From assembly GCA_002505945.1 (NCBI GenBank), contig DAWM01000056.1, positions 14,078 through 36,096 of the forward strand: a DNA stretch of 22,019 bases. Reading direction: 5' to 3'. The DNA is from Candidatus Woesearchaeota archaeon UBA119. GTDB taxonomy: Archaea; Nanobdellota; Nanobdellia; Woesearchaeales; UBA119. This document shows positions 13,752 to 20,318 of the stretch, in pieces (the first letter of the stretch is position 1; the number at the start of each line of letters is the position of its first letter). The notes under the pieces are model-generated. The model searched no databases. It was not told where the DNA came from and saw only the letters and a program-made list of their open reading frames with translations. A program made the translations under genes and the position numbers.

Positions 13752-14060
13752 ATGGTTTTAGAATCTTTTGCATTGCAGCAAAGTTTGAATCTGATTAAGA
13801 TAACCTTGGCGATTATAATAGGTATGATGTTTGCCATAATAATTGCTTTAAGGGTCGTAGTTGTGGTCGCAAGAAGGCTGGAAAGGATTGAGATGCATAT
13901 CTCTAGGATATCCAAAAAAATCCTTCAAGAAGAGGAGGAGGAGTTAAGGAGGCTTGGTTCTAAGAAGCGCTCTTCTAAGAAATCTCCTAGCAAGAAAAAG
14001 AAGAAGTCTAGTAGAAAGAAGAGTTCGAAGAAAAAGAAATCCAGGTCAAAGAAGAAATAA
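13752..14060 (+). CDS. Small single-span membrane protein with Lys/Ser-rich tail
   Basis: Not assigned to a family. It has 102 residues. Residues about 9-37 form one hydrophobic segment (LIKITLAIIIGMMFAIIIAL then VVVVVARR), followed by an amphipathic helix (RLERIEMHISRISKKILQ), an acidic patch EEEEELRRLG and a C-terminal tail of about 30 Lys, Ser and Arg residues. The tail would be cytoplasmic by the positive-inside rule and could bind nucleic acid or ribosomes, which is inference. The start ATG follows GAGGTGG at 13739-13745. A TATA-like ATTTAAACTATAAATTTTTAAAG region lies upstream. Low-complexity tails of this kind also occur in unrelated proteins, so tail similarity alone should not be used to name it. 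Confidence 0.7.
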   Translation: MVLESFALQQSLNLIKITLAIIIGMMFAIIIALRVVVVVARRLERIEMHISRISKKILQEEEEELRRLGSKKRSSKKSPSKKKKKSSRKKSSKKKKSRSKKK

Positions 14061-14119
14061 TTTTTTCTTTTTAGTAATTGATTTTTGTTTTTTCATTTCC
14101 TTTAACAACAGTATAAAAG

Positions 14120-15058
14120 GTGGGTCATATCGCACGAAACTTCTTTCAGAATACTTTGAAGAGAATAAAGAACCTTGAGATTCAGGGTGCTGAAGGCGTT
14201 GCTATACATTCTGCAAGGGCTCTTGCTTATTTTGTCCGACATCAAAAAAAGGATTTATCCAGGAAAGAGTTTTGGCATAGGGTAAAGAATGCCGAGCGAA
14301 AACTCTTTAATGCCCGCCCCACTGAACCTGCTACCTATAATGTTCTCAAGTTTATGCTTTCTGGCCTCTCTAGGAAGCCTGCTGAAGATGTTGTTGAGAG
14401 GGTTGTAGAAAGGGAACGGATTGTTTTAGAGCATTTTGAGGAAACCACAGCCAAGATTAGCGAGTTTGGTGCAAGAAAGATATCTAATGGAATGGTTGTT
14501 TATACTCATTGCCATTCTTCTGCTGTGATGGCCATCCTAAAGAAAGCAAAGGCCCTAAAAAAGAAGTTTAGAGTTAATGTAACAGAAACAAGACCTCATC
14601 TTCAGGGAAGGATATCAGCGAGAGAGTTGAATAGGCATAAAATACCTGTTAAATATTTCATTGATTCTGCGGGCAGACAGGCCTTAAAGGAAGCTGATAT
14701 GATGTTGATTGGCGCTGATGCTGTAACTTCTACAGGGCAGGCGATTAACAAAATAGGCTCAGAGATGTTTGCAGAGATTGCTCATCTATATGATATTCCT
14801 TTATATGTTTGCACAGACTCCTGGAAATATGATCCTGAGAGTGTTTTTGGTTATGAGCTTAATGTTGAAAAAGGCAAATCAACAATCTTCTGGAGAGGTA
14901 AGCCCAAGAATGTGGCTCTGAACCGTCATCTTTTTGAGAAAATAGACCCTGATTTAATTTCAGGTATAATCAGCGAACTTGGTATATATCCTCCAGGCGT
15001 ATTTGCTGAGGAAATGAAAAGAAATTATGACTGGTTGTTTGAGCGAAGAAAGAAATAG
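14120..15058 (+). CDS. aIF2B / ribose-1,5-bisphosphate isomerase family protein
   Basis: Member of the eIF2B-alpha/MtnA/R15P isomerase superfamily, 312 residues. Motifs are NLEIQGAEGVAIHSARAL, THCHSSAVMAILKKAK with Cys131, VTETRPHLQGR, FIDSAGRQALKEADMMLIG, and GADAVTSTGQAINKIGS with Asp200. In the Thermococcus R15P isomerase a Cys and an Asp at these two places are catalytic, so this copy looks enzymatically competent rather than a purely regulatory aIF2B. R15P isomerase acts in archaeal AMP degradation with type III RuBisCO; the partner genes are not in this window. The start is uncertain: GTG 14120 follows a GTATAAAAGG sequence that could itself be a TATA box, in which case TTG 14156 is the alternative. 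Homologues usually have some 15-20 residues before the NLEIQGA segment, favouring GTG. Confidence 0.82.
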   Translation: MGHIARNFFQNTLKRIKNLEIQGAEGVAIHSARALAYFVRHQKKDLSRKEFWHRVKNAERKLFNARPTEPATYNVLKFMLSGLSRKPAEDVVERVVERERIVLEHFEETTAKISEFGARKISNGMVVYTHCHSSAVMAILKKAKALKKKFRVNVTETRPHLQGRISARELNRHKIPVKYFIDSAGRQALKEADMMLIGADAVTSTGQAINKIGSEMFAEIAHLYDIPLYVCTDSWKYDPESVFGYELNVEKGKSTIFWRGKPKNVALNRHLFEKIDPDLISGIISELGIYPPGVFAEEMKRNYDWLFERRKK

Positions 15059-15063
15059 AGGGT

Positions 15064-15576
15064 TTATTCTTCTACCTTATTAATCTCCTGTTGAAGTTTG
15101 TTAATCTCGGCCTCTAGTTTCTTAATAGTCTCAGAATTATCAGTAAGATACATTATCTCTCCGCATTCTGGGCATTTGAAGTTGAAGTTGATGGCCTGGT
15201 CAAAATTGAGCCTCATACATTGGTTTTGGCAGGGGTAGTATTGATTATTCTTTTCTCTTTTCAGCCTTGCTCTCAGTCGCTCAATCTTCTCCTCTCTGGT
15301 TTTCTTGTATAACCAAATAGAATTCTGGGGCTTGAAAGTCCAGTAATATATGTACCAACCTTTCTTTTTATCTTTCTTTCTGCTTGAATCCACTAAACTA
15401 ACCTTTTGTAGAAGGTAGAGCTTGTTTCTTAAGGGCTGTACGTCCTCTTTAAGAGCATCAACTAGTTCGAACTCAGAGACTTTCCCTTTCCCGTATAAAT
15501 AGCGGACTAAGGGCACTACATCCTCGCCACAGGCCTCTGCTGCAACCTTTTCTACGAACTTTTTTGTAACTTTCAT
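15064..15576 (-). CDS. tfe: Transcription factor E (TFE, TFIIE-alpha homologue)
   Basis: Archaeal TFE assists promoter melting by binding RNA polymerase and TBP-TFB. Residues 1-95 form a winged helix (LVRYLYGKGKVSEFELVDAL, LRNKLYLLQKVSLVD, GWYIYYWTFKP). A short coiled linker (KKTREEKIERLRARLKREKN) leads to a zinc ribbon CQNQC...FNFKCPECGEIMYL. The first Cys pair is spaced CxxxC instead of the usual CxxC. A C-terminal coiled coil (ETIKKLEAEINKLQQEINKV) ends the protein. The start ATG 15576 is chosen because GAGGAGG lies just before it; a GTG 12 bases further upstream overlaps that site. A TATA-like TTTTAAATGG is upstream. Confidence 0.9.
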   Translation of the reverse strand: MKVTKKFVEKVAAEACGEDVVPLVRYLYGKGKVSEFELVDALKEDVQPLRNKLYLLQKVSLVDSSRKKDKKKGWYIYYWTFKPQNSIWLYKKTREEKIERLRARLKREKNNQYYPCQNQCMRLNFDQAINFNFKCPECGEIMYLTDNSETIKKLEAEINKLQQEINKVEE

Positions 15577-15798
15577 ATGCCTCCTCACTGACCCAGACCA
15601 TTTAAAAGCACAAATGTTAATATTCGGGATTTCAATTTATAAAAGTTTCTGTTGAGAGAATTGTTAATCTGATTTTCTTTTCTGAAACTTAATAATTTTA
15701 ACAAACTTCTTATTGAAATAGTGAATAAAGAACTTTTGTTTTCATGTTGTTCTCTTTTCTTTTGACTGATAGTTTAGTTCTAAAAAACCAAACAAAAG

Positions 15799-15807
15799 AT
15801 TTAAATA
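15799..15807 (+). promoter_or_regulatory. TATA box of tRNA-Pro
   Basis: ATTTAAATA, preceded by a purine-rich ACAAAAG, lies about 32 bases before the tRNA 5' end. Confidence 0.6.
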
Positions 15808-15834
15808 CACTCTCGAAAAACCTTGTCTTAACAA

Positions 15835-15909
15835 GGGGCTGTGGGGTAGCTTGGTCTAGCCTTCGAGCTTTGGGAGCTTGTGACCCCGGTTCAAATCCGG
15901 GCAGCCCCA
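15835..15909 (+). tRNA. tRNA-Pro (UGG)
   Basis: A 75-base cloverleaf: acceptor GGGGCTG pairs with CAGCCCC and discriminator A follows. The D arm includes TAGCTTGGTCTAG. The anticodon stem CGAGC/GCTTG (one G-T pair) encloses loop TTTGGGA, giving anticodon TGG. The T arm is CCCGG-TTCAAAT-CCGGG. There is no intron and no encoded CCA. A T5 run directly follows, likely the terminator. Confidence 0.95.
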
Positions 15910-15967
15910 CTTTTTAAGGGTTTTGGTTTTAAGTTTTGATAAACAATTGAAAATAAAGGTGATATGT

Positions 15968-16219
15968 ATGGCTCAGAAATCATCGTCTTCAAGAAGATTC
16001 GGACCTCGTTATGGAAAAACAGTAAAGAGTAGATTGGATACGATTGAGGGACAACAGAAAAAGTCTTATATTTGTCCATATTGCAACTACAAGAAGGTAA
16101 GGAGAGTAAGTGCAGGTATTTGGAAGTGTGGTAAGTGTGGTAAAAAATTTACTTCAAGAGCTTTCGAGGTAAGGCCGAAATCTCAGATAGGTAAGTCAGA
16201 AGAAGCGTCGGGTGAATAA
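15968..16219 (+). CDS. rpl37ae: Ribosomal protein eL43 (L37Ae)
   Basis: A small zinc-ribbon protein of the large subunit. From ATG 15968 it has 83 residues: RRFGPRYGKTVKSRL at the N terminus, then CPYCNYKKVRRVSAGIWKCG and CGKCGKKFTSRAF, giving the C-x2-C...C-x2-C zinc site and the family's GIWKCGKCG signature. The start follows AGGTGAT at 15957-15963. An upstream in-frame start at 15923 would add 15 residues not typical of the family and lies within the tRNA-Pro trailer and promoter area. It is the first gene of a five-gene operon with Rpo12, Pcc1, prefoldin beta and UPF0147, an arrangement commonly conserved in archaea. Confidence 0.95.
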   Translation: MAQKSSSSRRFGPRYGKTVKSRLDTIEGQQKKSYICPYCNYKKVRRVSAGIWKCGKCGKKFTSRAFEVRPKSQIGKSEEASGE

Positions 16220-16221
16220 AG

Positions 16222-16359
16222 ATGGTAACTTATAAGTGTTTTAATTGTGGCAAGGAGATAGAAAGCGATATGATTCGAAAAAGGATAAGATGTCCTTTTT
16301 GTGGTGGTAAAATCCTTTTTAAGCCGCGAGATAGGATAATTAAAGTTAAGTCAAGATGA
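16222..16359 (+). CDS. rpo12: RNA polymerase subunit Rpo12 (RpoP), 45 aa
   Basis: A 45-residue zinc-ribbon protein: YKCFNCGKEI then IRCPFCGGKILFKPR, ending IIKVKSR. This is the archaeal/eukaryotic Rpb12-like subunit that stabilises the Rpo3/Rpo10 assembly platform. It starts two bases after the eL43 stop and its stop codon overlaps the Pcc1 start (ATGA), so translation is probably coupled. It is short enough to be missed by length filters. Confidence 0.93.
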   Translation: MVTYKCFNCGKEIESDMIRKRIRCPFCGGKILFKPRDRIIKVKSR

Positions 16360-16604
16360 AATATTCCTGTTCTTTAAGACTGGAATGTAGTCCCATTCAA
16401 AAGAAGAATATAACAAGCATATTTGGACCCGAAGACAAGACCTTGGGCAATAATAGGGGTTATTATAAAATTGAGGAAACTGAAAAAGGCATTACCTTTA
16501 GATTGGAAGCAGAGGATGCTACCGCCTTAAGGGCTTTAATGAATTCGATTGCTAAGAGTTTAATCTTAATTGAGAAAAGCTGGAGTATAAAAAATGGGAG
16601 ATGA
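16356..16604 (+). CDS. pcc1: KEOPS complex subunit Pcc1
   Basis: An 82-residue protein of the Pcc1 family, the small dimerising subunit of KEOPS (Kae1-Bud32-Cgi121-Pcc1), which completes the t6A tRNA modification begun by the YrdC enzyme at 512. Seen in the sequence: CSLRLECS as the first strand, IQKKNITSIFGPED, ITFRLEAEDATALRALMNSI (the most conserved segment, with the strand-turn-helix) and IEKSWSIK at the end. Length is normal. It overlaps the Rpo12 stop by four bases and the prefoldin start by eleven, so it sits inside the operon. The position between Rpo12 and prefoldin beta is typical of archaea. Confidence 0.85.
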   Translation: MKYSCSLRLECSPIQKKNITSIFGPEDKTLGNNRGYYKIEETEKGITFRLEAEDATALRALMNSIAKSLILIEKSWSIKNGR

Positions 16605-16935
16605 CGCATTTAGAAAGGAGGTAAGTAAATTACAGATGTTAGAGCAGAGTTTTCAGAATACTGTAAATCGAAGGGTCCAAGCCCAAGAAGATAAAGAAGA
16701 GATTCAAAGTGCTTTAGACAACCTCAAATCATCTGAGGAAGCATATCAGATTATTGCTAATATTCTTATCAAAAAGGATAAAGATGAACTAGTAGAGAAT
16801 CTTAACCAAAAACTTCAAAAGGTTGATTCTCGAATAAAGGCTCTCAAGAAAAATGAGTCTATGCTGAAAGAGAAAATCTCTGCAATAAGAGAGGACGCTC
16901 TCTCCCGTGTTAAAAACAATGAGTCAGGTAATTAA
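16594..16935 (+). CDS. pfdB: Prefoldin beta subunit
   Basis: Cytosolic jellyfish-shaped chaperone subunit (alpha2-beta4) that hands unfolded proteins to the thermosome. The 113-residue protein has the family layout: an N-terminal coiled coil (KLQMLEQSFQNTVNRRVQAQ), two short beta hairpins with AYQIIANILIKKDKDEL, then a C-terminal coiled coil (LQKVDSRIKALKKNESMLKE). ATG 16594 lies within the end of pcc1, so the two overlap by eleven bases, consistent with coupled translation. UPF0147 follows one base after its stop. The alpha subunit is not in this window. Confidence 0.9.
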   Translation: MGDDAFRKEVSKLQMLEQSFQNTVNRRVQAQEDKEEIQSALDNLKSSEEAYQIIANILIKKDKDELVENLNQKLQKVDSRIKALKKNESMLKEKISAIREDALSRVKNNESGN

Positions 16936-16936
16936 A

Positions 16937-17182
16937 ATGACAAAGGAGTTTGAGGAAGTCATTTTTGCTATAGATGAGATGTTGGACGATGAGATGGTGC
17001 CCCGAAATGTCAAGAAGAAAATGGAGGAAACTAGAGAGCTTCTTTTGAAGGAAGAGGTTGCTGCTTCTATACGCATCAATCAAGCCTTAAACAAACTTGA
17101 GGAACTCTCTGAGGAGACTAATATCAATCCTTTTACTAGAACACAAATTTGGAATGTTGTTTCAATGTTAGAATCAATCTGA
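16937..17182 (+). CDS. UPF0147 family protein
   Basis: An all-helical archaeal protein of unknown function, 81 residues from ATG 16937. It shows the family pattern VIFAIDEMLDDEMVPRNVKK, then RINQALNKLEELSEETNI and the C-terminal FTRTQIWNVVSMLESI. The start is chosen one base after the prefoldin stop because it matches the usual family N terminus, just before EFEEVIFAIDE; an ATG at 16919 within prefoldin is the alternative. It is the last gene of the operon and ends convergently 29 bases before the MscS-like gene. No function can be assigned beyond the conserved neighbourhood. Confidence 0.85.
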   Translation: MTKEFEEVIFAIDEMLDDEMVPRNVKKKMEETRELLLKEEVAASIRINQALNKLEELSEETNINPFTRTQIWNVVSMLESI

Positions 17183-17211
17183 TATTAATTACTAATTTTC
17201 ATTATCAATCT

Positions 17212-17877
17212 TCATAACTCTTTCTGCGCTCTTGTGCTGTTGGTTTCTTGTTTCTCTTGTTTTTTCTCATCAGATTTCTTCTTGTTTTTCTCTTCTGTAT
17301 CTTGTTTTTCTTCACTCCTATGTACTTTAAACCTCTGCTTAACTATTTGTGAATTTGGGCAGAAAATTATGTCATTGTTAACAGTGGAGATCTCTACGTG
17401 TGTTAGATCTACTTTTTTTACTTCTCCCTGCAGGTTCTCAAGTTCAATCTTATCCCCTTCCTGGATAAGGTTATCTTTAGAAATCCTAATCCCTGCAATG
17501 AAGTCTGGAATGAAATCCTTTATTGAAAGGATGATTGAGATTCCAATAATTAAGGAAAAAACTATAAAGATTATGTTTACTACGAGTTGAGAGAGATTAA
17601 GGTAGTTCAGCACATAAACTATAAAGATTGCATATATGAATATTTTAATAACCCCACTAACTATCTCCTCCATCTTGATATTGACACCACTGAGACTCTT
17701 GAGAAATTTATTTAATTCAAAGTCATTTAATACCCTATATATGAACTTGGAAACAAGGGTTCCTATAACAAAGCCTAAGAAAAGTATAACTACTGCGACT
17801 ATATACTTATTGATTATCGAAAAAAAGGTTGACTGAAAAAACGGAATCGTGTTGTTTATAATAGATTCATTAGCCAT
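17212..17877 (-). CDS. Small MscS-family mechanosensitive channel
   Basis: From ATG 17877 the protein has 221 residues. A first hydrophobic helix is IVAVVILFLGFVIGTLVSKF, followed by IFIYAIFIVYVLNYL and LVVNIIFIVFSLIIGISIIL as membrane spans, the latter being the pore-lining position. The MscS beta domain follows: AGIRISKDNLIQEGDKIELE, LQGEVKKVDLTHVEIST and IIFCPNSQIVKQRFKV. The tail is highly charged (Glu/Lys/Gln). Such channels release solutes on osmotic downshock. ATG 17877 is chosen because a TATA box lies 24-33 bases upstream. The longer frame reaching 17985 would begin inside the repeated element and upstream of the promoter. Confidence 0.85.
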   Translation of the reverse strand: MANESIINNTIPFFQSTFFSIINKYIVAVVILFLGFVIGTLVSKFIYRVLNDFELNKFLKSLSGVNIKMEEIVSGVIKIFIYAIFIVYVLNYLNLSQLVVNIIFIVFSLIIGISIILSIKDFIPDFIAGIRISKDNLIQEGDKIELENLQGEVKKVDLTHVEISTVNNDIIFCPNSQIVKQRFKVHRSEEKQDTEEKNKKKSDEKKQEKQETNSTRAQKEL

Positions 17878-17900
17878 ATAACCTGAAAAAACAAATGATT

Positions 17901-17910
17901 TTATAAATTT
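17901..17910 (-). promoter_or_regulatory. TATA box of the MscS-like gene
   Basis: AAATTTATAA on the minus strand is centred about 28 bases before ATG 17877 and preceded by AGAGGATT as a BRE. This places transcription start close to that ATG. Confidence 0.65.
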
Positions 17911-17975
17911 AATCCTCTTTAATGGTGTTAGTTTATGATTGTGTGAGTTTGTTTTGGAATTTGAGTTGTTTTTTG

Positions 17976-18096
17976 TCATGCACAAAAATTCACAATTTGT
18001 GTGTGAGATTCAACATTCCCTCCTCGGGCTGAATTTTTGGTATCCTAAAAATCCAATTGTCAAAGTAAGTGGCACCCGCAGTGGATTTTTATGATT
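17976..18096 (-). repeat. 121-base dispersed element with two tandem palindromes (copy 3)
   Basis: Read on the minus strand it begins AATCATAAAAATCCACTGCG and ends GTGAATTTTTGTGCATGA, the same length as copy 2 and alignable without gaps. Fixed blocks are ACTGCGRGTG, TTTGACAA, TGGATTTTTAGGAT, AAAAATTCA, ATGTTRAA and TTGTGAATTTTTGTGCAT. Both inverted-repeat pairs are retained. The interior of the second palindrome is the most diverged and most changes are transitions. It lies between two divergent promoters (17901-17910 and 18117-18126), so a simple role as a gene terminator does not fit here. Confidence 0.85.
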
Positions 18097-18116
18097 CTGC
18101 CTTCTTAAACAACAAC

Positions 18117-18126
18117 CTTTAAAAAC
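18117..18126 (+). promoter_or_regulatory. TATA box of the DHH gene
   Basis: CTTTAAAAAC is centred about 33 bases before ATG 18155. A transcription start around 18147-18150 would exclude the GTG at 18146 and favour the ATG. Confidence 0.55.
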
Positions 18127-18154
18127 CCTAGTCTAAACCTTCTCAGTGAGCTGT

Positions 18155-19234
18155 ATGGATAGGCAAGCAGAGCAGGAAGAGGAATTAAAAAGGATTAAAG
18201 AGGAGTTGGATGATGCAAAGAGACCGATATTCTTCTTTGATGATGACCCTGACGGGGTAAGCTCCTTTGCCCAATTCTATAGAGCCAAGAATACTGGCAG
18301 GGGCGTGATAATCAAGAGCAGCCCTCAGCTTAAATCTGTTTATCTCCGAAAGGTCTATGAGTTCGGCGCAGATAAGGTTTTTGTTTTAGATAAGCCCTTG
18401 ATAAGCCAGAATTTTATTGAGAGATTGGAAGTGCCGCTTGTTTGGGTGGATCACCATGATTCTCAGAAGGAATGGTTGAAGAATTTCCAAAAGAAAGATA
18501 TCTTGTATTACAATCCTCGTGATTCATTCGGCCGGAACCTCCCGGTCTCAGACATCTCTTTTAGGATATTCAAGAGAGACCTTTGGCTGGCTATGATGGG
18601 CGCGGTTGGAGACTGGACAATACCTGATTTTGCTTCTGATTTCTCAGAAAAGTACCCTGACCTTCTTGATTCAGATATAAAGGAGCCAAGCGAGGCACTT
18701 TTCGGCACAGAGCTTGGTCATCTGGTAAAGATAATCTCTTTTATGCTTAAAGGCAATACTAAGAGCATCAATGCAGCCATAAAGGTCCTTTTGAGGATAG
18801 AATCTCCCTATGAGATTCTGCATCAGACTACATCTAAAGGCAAGTTTATTCATAAGAAGTTTGCTAAAATAGAAGATACATATAACAAACATCTGGAAGA
18901 GGCAAAGGAGAAGGCAGAAGACAAATTATTATTCTATTTCTATGAAGGCAACAAATTCAGCTTTACCAAAGAGCTCTCTAACGAACTTCTTTATCTTTTC
19001 CCTGATAAGCTCATTTTAGTAGGAAGGGAATCTCGCGGCATATATAGGATGAGCATCCGCGCATCTAAGGTAATCTTACCTCCAATCCTTTTAGAGGCTA
19101 TCCAGGGCCTTGATGGCCATGGAGGTGGCCACGAGCATGCTTGCGGGGCTCATGTAAAGAAAGAGGAGTTAGAGCTTTTCTTGGATAGATTAAGACACCT
19201 CTATCTGGAAGAAGTGAAGAAAGAGCCTCAATGA
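18155..19234 (+). CDS. DHH/DHHA1 phosphoesterase, RecJ-like
   Basis: From ATG 18155 it has 359 residues. The DHH domain has FFFDDDPDGVSSF (motif I, usually DxDADG), VWVDHHDSQ (the DHH motif) and MMGAVGDWTIPDF. The C-terminal DHHA1 domain has the substrate-binding GLDGHGGGHEHACGAHVKK. The family includes RecJ and archaeal RecJ-like 5' exonucleases, oligoribonucleases and cyclic-dinucleotide phosphodiesterases. The size and glycine-histidine motif fit archaeal RecJ-like nucleases or nanoRNases, and the exact substrate is not decided by sequence. GTG 18146 is a possible alternative start. Its 3' end overlaps the convergent gene on the other strand by seven bases. Confidence 0.85.
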   Translation: MDRQAEQEEELKRIKEELDDAKRPIFFFDDDPDGVSSFAQFYRAKNTGRGVIIKSSPQLKSVYLRKVYEFGADKVFVLDKPLISQNFIERLEVPLVWVDHHDSQKEWLKNFQKKDILYYNPRDSFGRNLPVSDISFRIFKRDLWLAMMGAVGDWTIPDFASDFSEKYPDLLDSDIKEPSEALFGTELGHLVKIISFMLKGNTKSINAAIKVLLRIESPYEILHQTTSKGKFIHKKFAKIEDTYNKHLEEAKEKAEDKLLFYFYEGNKFSFTKELSNELLYLFPDKLILVGRESRGIYRMSIRASKVILPPILLEAIQGLDGHGGGHEHACGAHVKKEELELFLDRLRHLYLEEVKKEPQ

Positions 19235-20187
19235 GTTGAATCTAAACCTTTTCCTTCAAGTATTCTTTTTATTCCTCTTAATCTATTTTTTACCTCATTT
19301 ATGTTAAAAGAGGTTTCGTTCTGATTGTAATCATGCAGATTTCTTTGACTTCTGTGATATTCCTTTAAGAAATATTTATACGAATCAATAATCTCTTCTG
19401 TTTCTTGTTGGCTGAGGTTAAAGTCCTTACTGCATGAAAGGAAATATATTCTGTCATTAGTGTTTGAAGGAAGGTTAAGTAAAAAACCTATGTCTTCCTT
19501 TACCAGTTTTTTTGACAAGTACCTAATGAGTTTGTTCTGGATATATCTTAATGGCCCTGCTTTAAATGACAAAACATTTTTTTCTTCGTCATAATATGCT
19601 ATTCCTTTAGCCGTGTCATAATGTATAATCTCTTTGTCTTTGAATTTATTTTTTCCTTCAATAAGTATTTTTCTGAAATATCTGTCCCTTTCTTTCAGAG
19701 TTTTCCTTATCTTTTTGTTGTATCTCTTGATGTCTTCAATTAGATTCTCTTTAGATTTAGTAAATACTTGATAGTCTCCATATATGAAACCAACATCAAT
19801 CATTCTTGAGGGATGCAATTTATCTTTTTCATTCTTGTAGAAGAGCATGTTATCTTTAATGTTTTTGATTTCAGTCCCTGAGAAAATCCTGCTTCTTTTA
19901 TTTATCTCATAACATAACCTTGGAAATAATTCCTGATTAGTCTTGATTATCAGAAGTTCAATTGGAGATTTTTCTCCTTTTTCTAATCTTGAATCACTCC
20001 CAACTATTCCAATAAACCCTTTAGGCTCTTCATTTAAGATTCTGTCATGATTTTTAATAAGAAAATTCTGTAACTCTTTTTGGATTTGCAGATTATAACC
20101 TCGTAGATAGTCGTAGTATTCTTTATGTTCTCTAAAGTCTGGGTTCTCATATCCCCTAACAATTGTTTCAAGTCTTTCCTCAAACAT
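19228..20187 (-). CDS. Putative GlnD/DUF294-like nucleotidyltransferase
   Basis: Not firmly recognised. In 319 residues, GFIGIVGSDSRLEKGEKSPI near residue 57 resembles the GSxxRxExGxxSDxD motif of GlnD/DUF294-type nucleotidyltransferases, with Ile-Glu-Leu where Asp-x-Asp is usual. RMIDVGFIYGD follows at a plausible distance. Further on, SFKAGPLRYIQNKLIRYLSK resembles the GGLRDIe segment after the catalytic domain of that group. The rest is helical and charged, with no membrane span. The start ATG 20187 has a TATA-like AATTTATAG about 22 bases upstream. It is convergent with the DHH gene and overlaps it by seven bases. Whether it is active is doubtful, because the carboxylates are incomplete. 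Confidence 0.6.
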   Translation of the reverse strand: MFEERLETIVRGYENPDFREHKEYYDYLRGYNLQIQKELQNFLIKNHDRILNEEPKGFIGIVGSDSRLEKGEKSPIELLIIKTNQELFPRLCYEINKRSRIFSGTEIKNIKDNMLFYKNEKDKLHPSRMIDVGFIYGDYQVFTKSKENLIEDIKRYNKKIRKTLKERDRYFRKILIEGKNKFKDKEIIHYDTAKGIAYYDEEKNVLSFKAGPLRYIQNKLIRYLSKKLVKEDIGFLLNLPSNTNDRIYFLSCSKDFNLSQQETEEIIDSYKYFLKEYHRSQRNLHDYNQNETSFNINEVKNRLRGIKRILEGKGLDSTH

Positions 20188-20318
20188 TTCTTCAGGGGCT
20201 ATAAATTATTATTAAAGAATTGTTGTTCTTCAGATTGCTTTTCAAATAACCCTAAAATATAGATTTCTTGCTTTAGAAAAGGTTAAAAGGCTTCTTCTGA
20301 AACCCTGCTTGGTTGATT

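Noticed and set aside
13954..14178. Plus-strand ORF overlapping the Lys/Ser-rich tail
   Set aside because: Frame shadow of AAG/TCT repeats running across the gene boundary.
15710..15910. Minus-strand ORF beginning MGLPGFEPGSQAPKAR
   Set aside because: It is the antisense of tRNA-Pro, a well-known type of false protein call over tRNA genes.
17878..17985. N-terminal extension of the MscS-like protein
   Set aside because: The extension would start upstream of the TATA box at 17901-17910 and inside the repeated element. It is polar and unlike the family.
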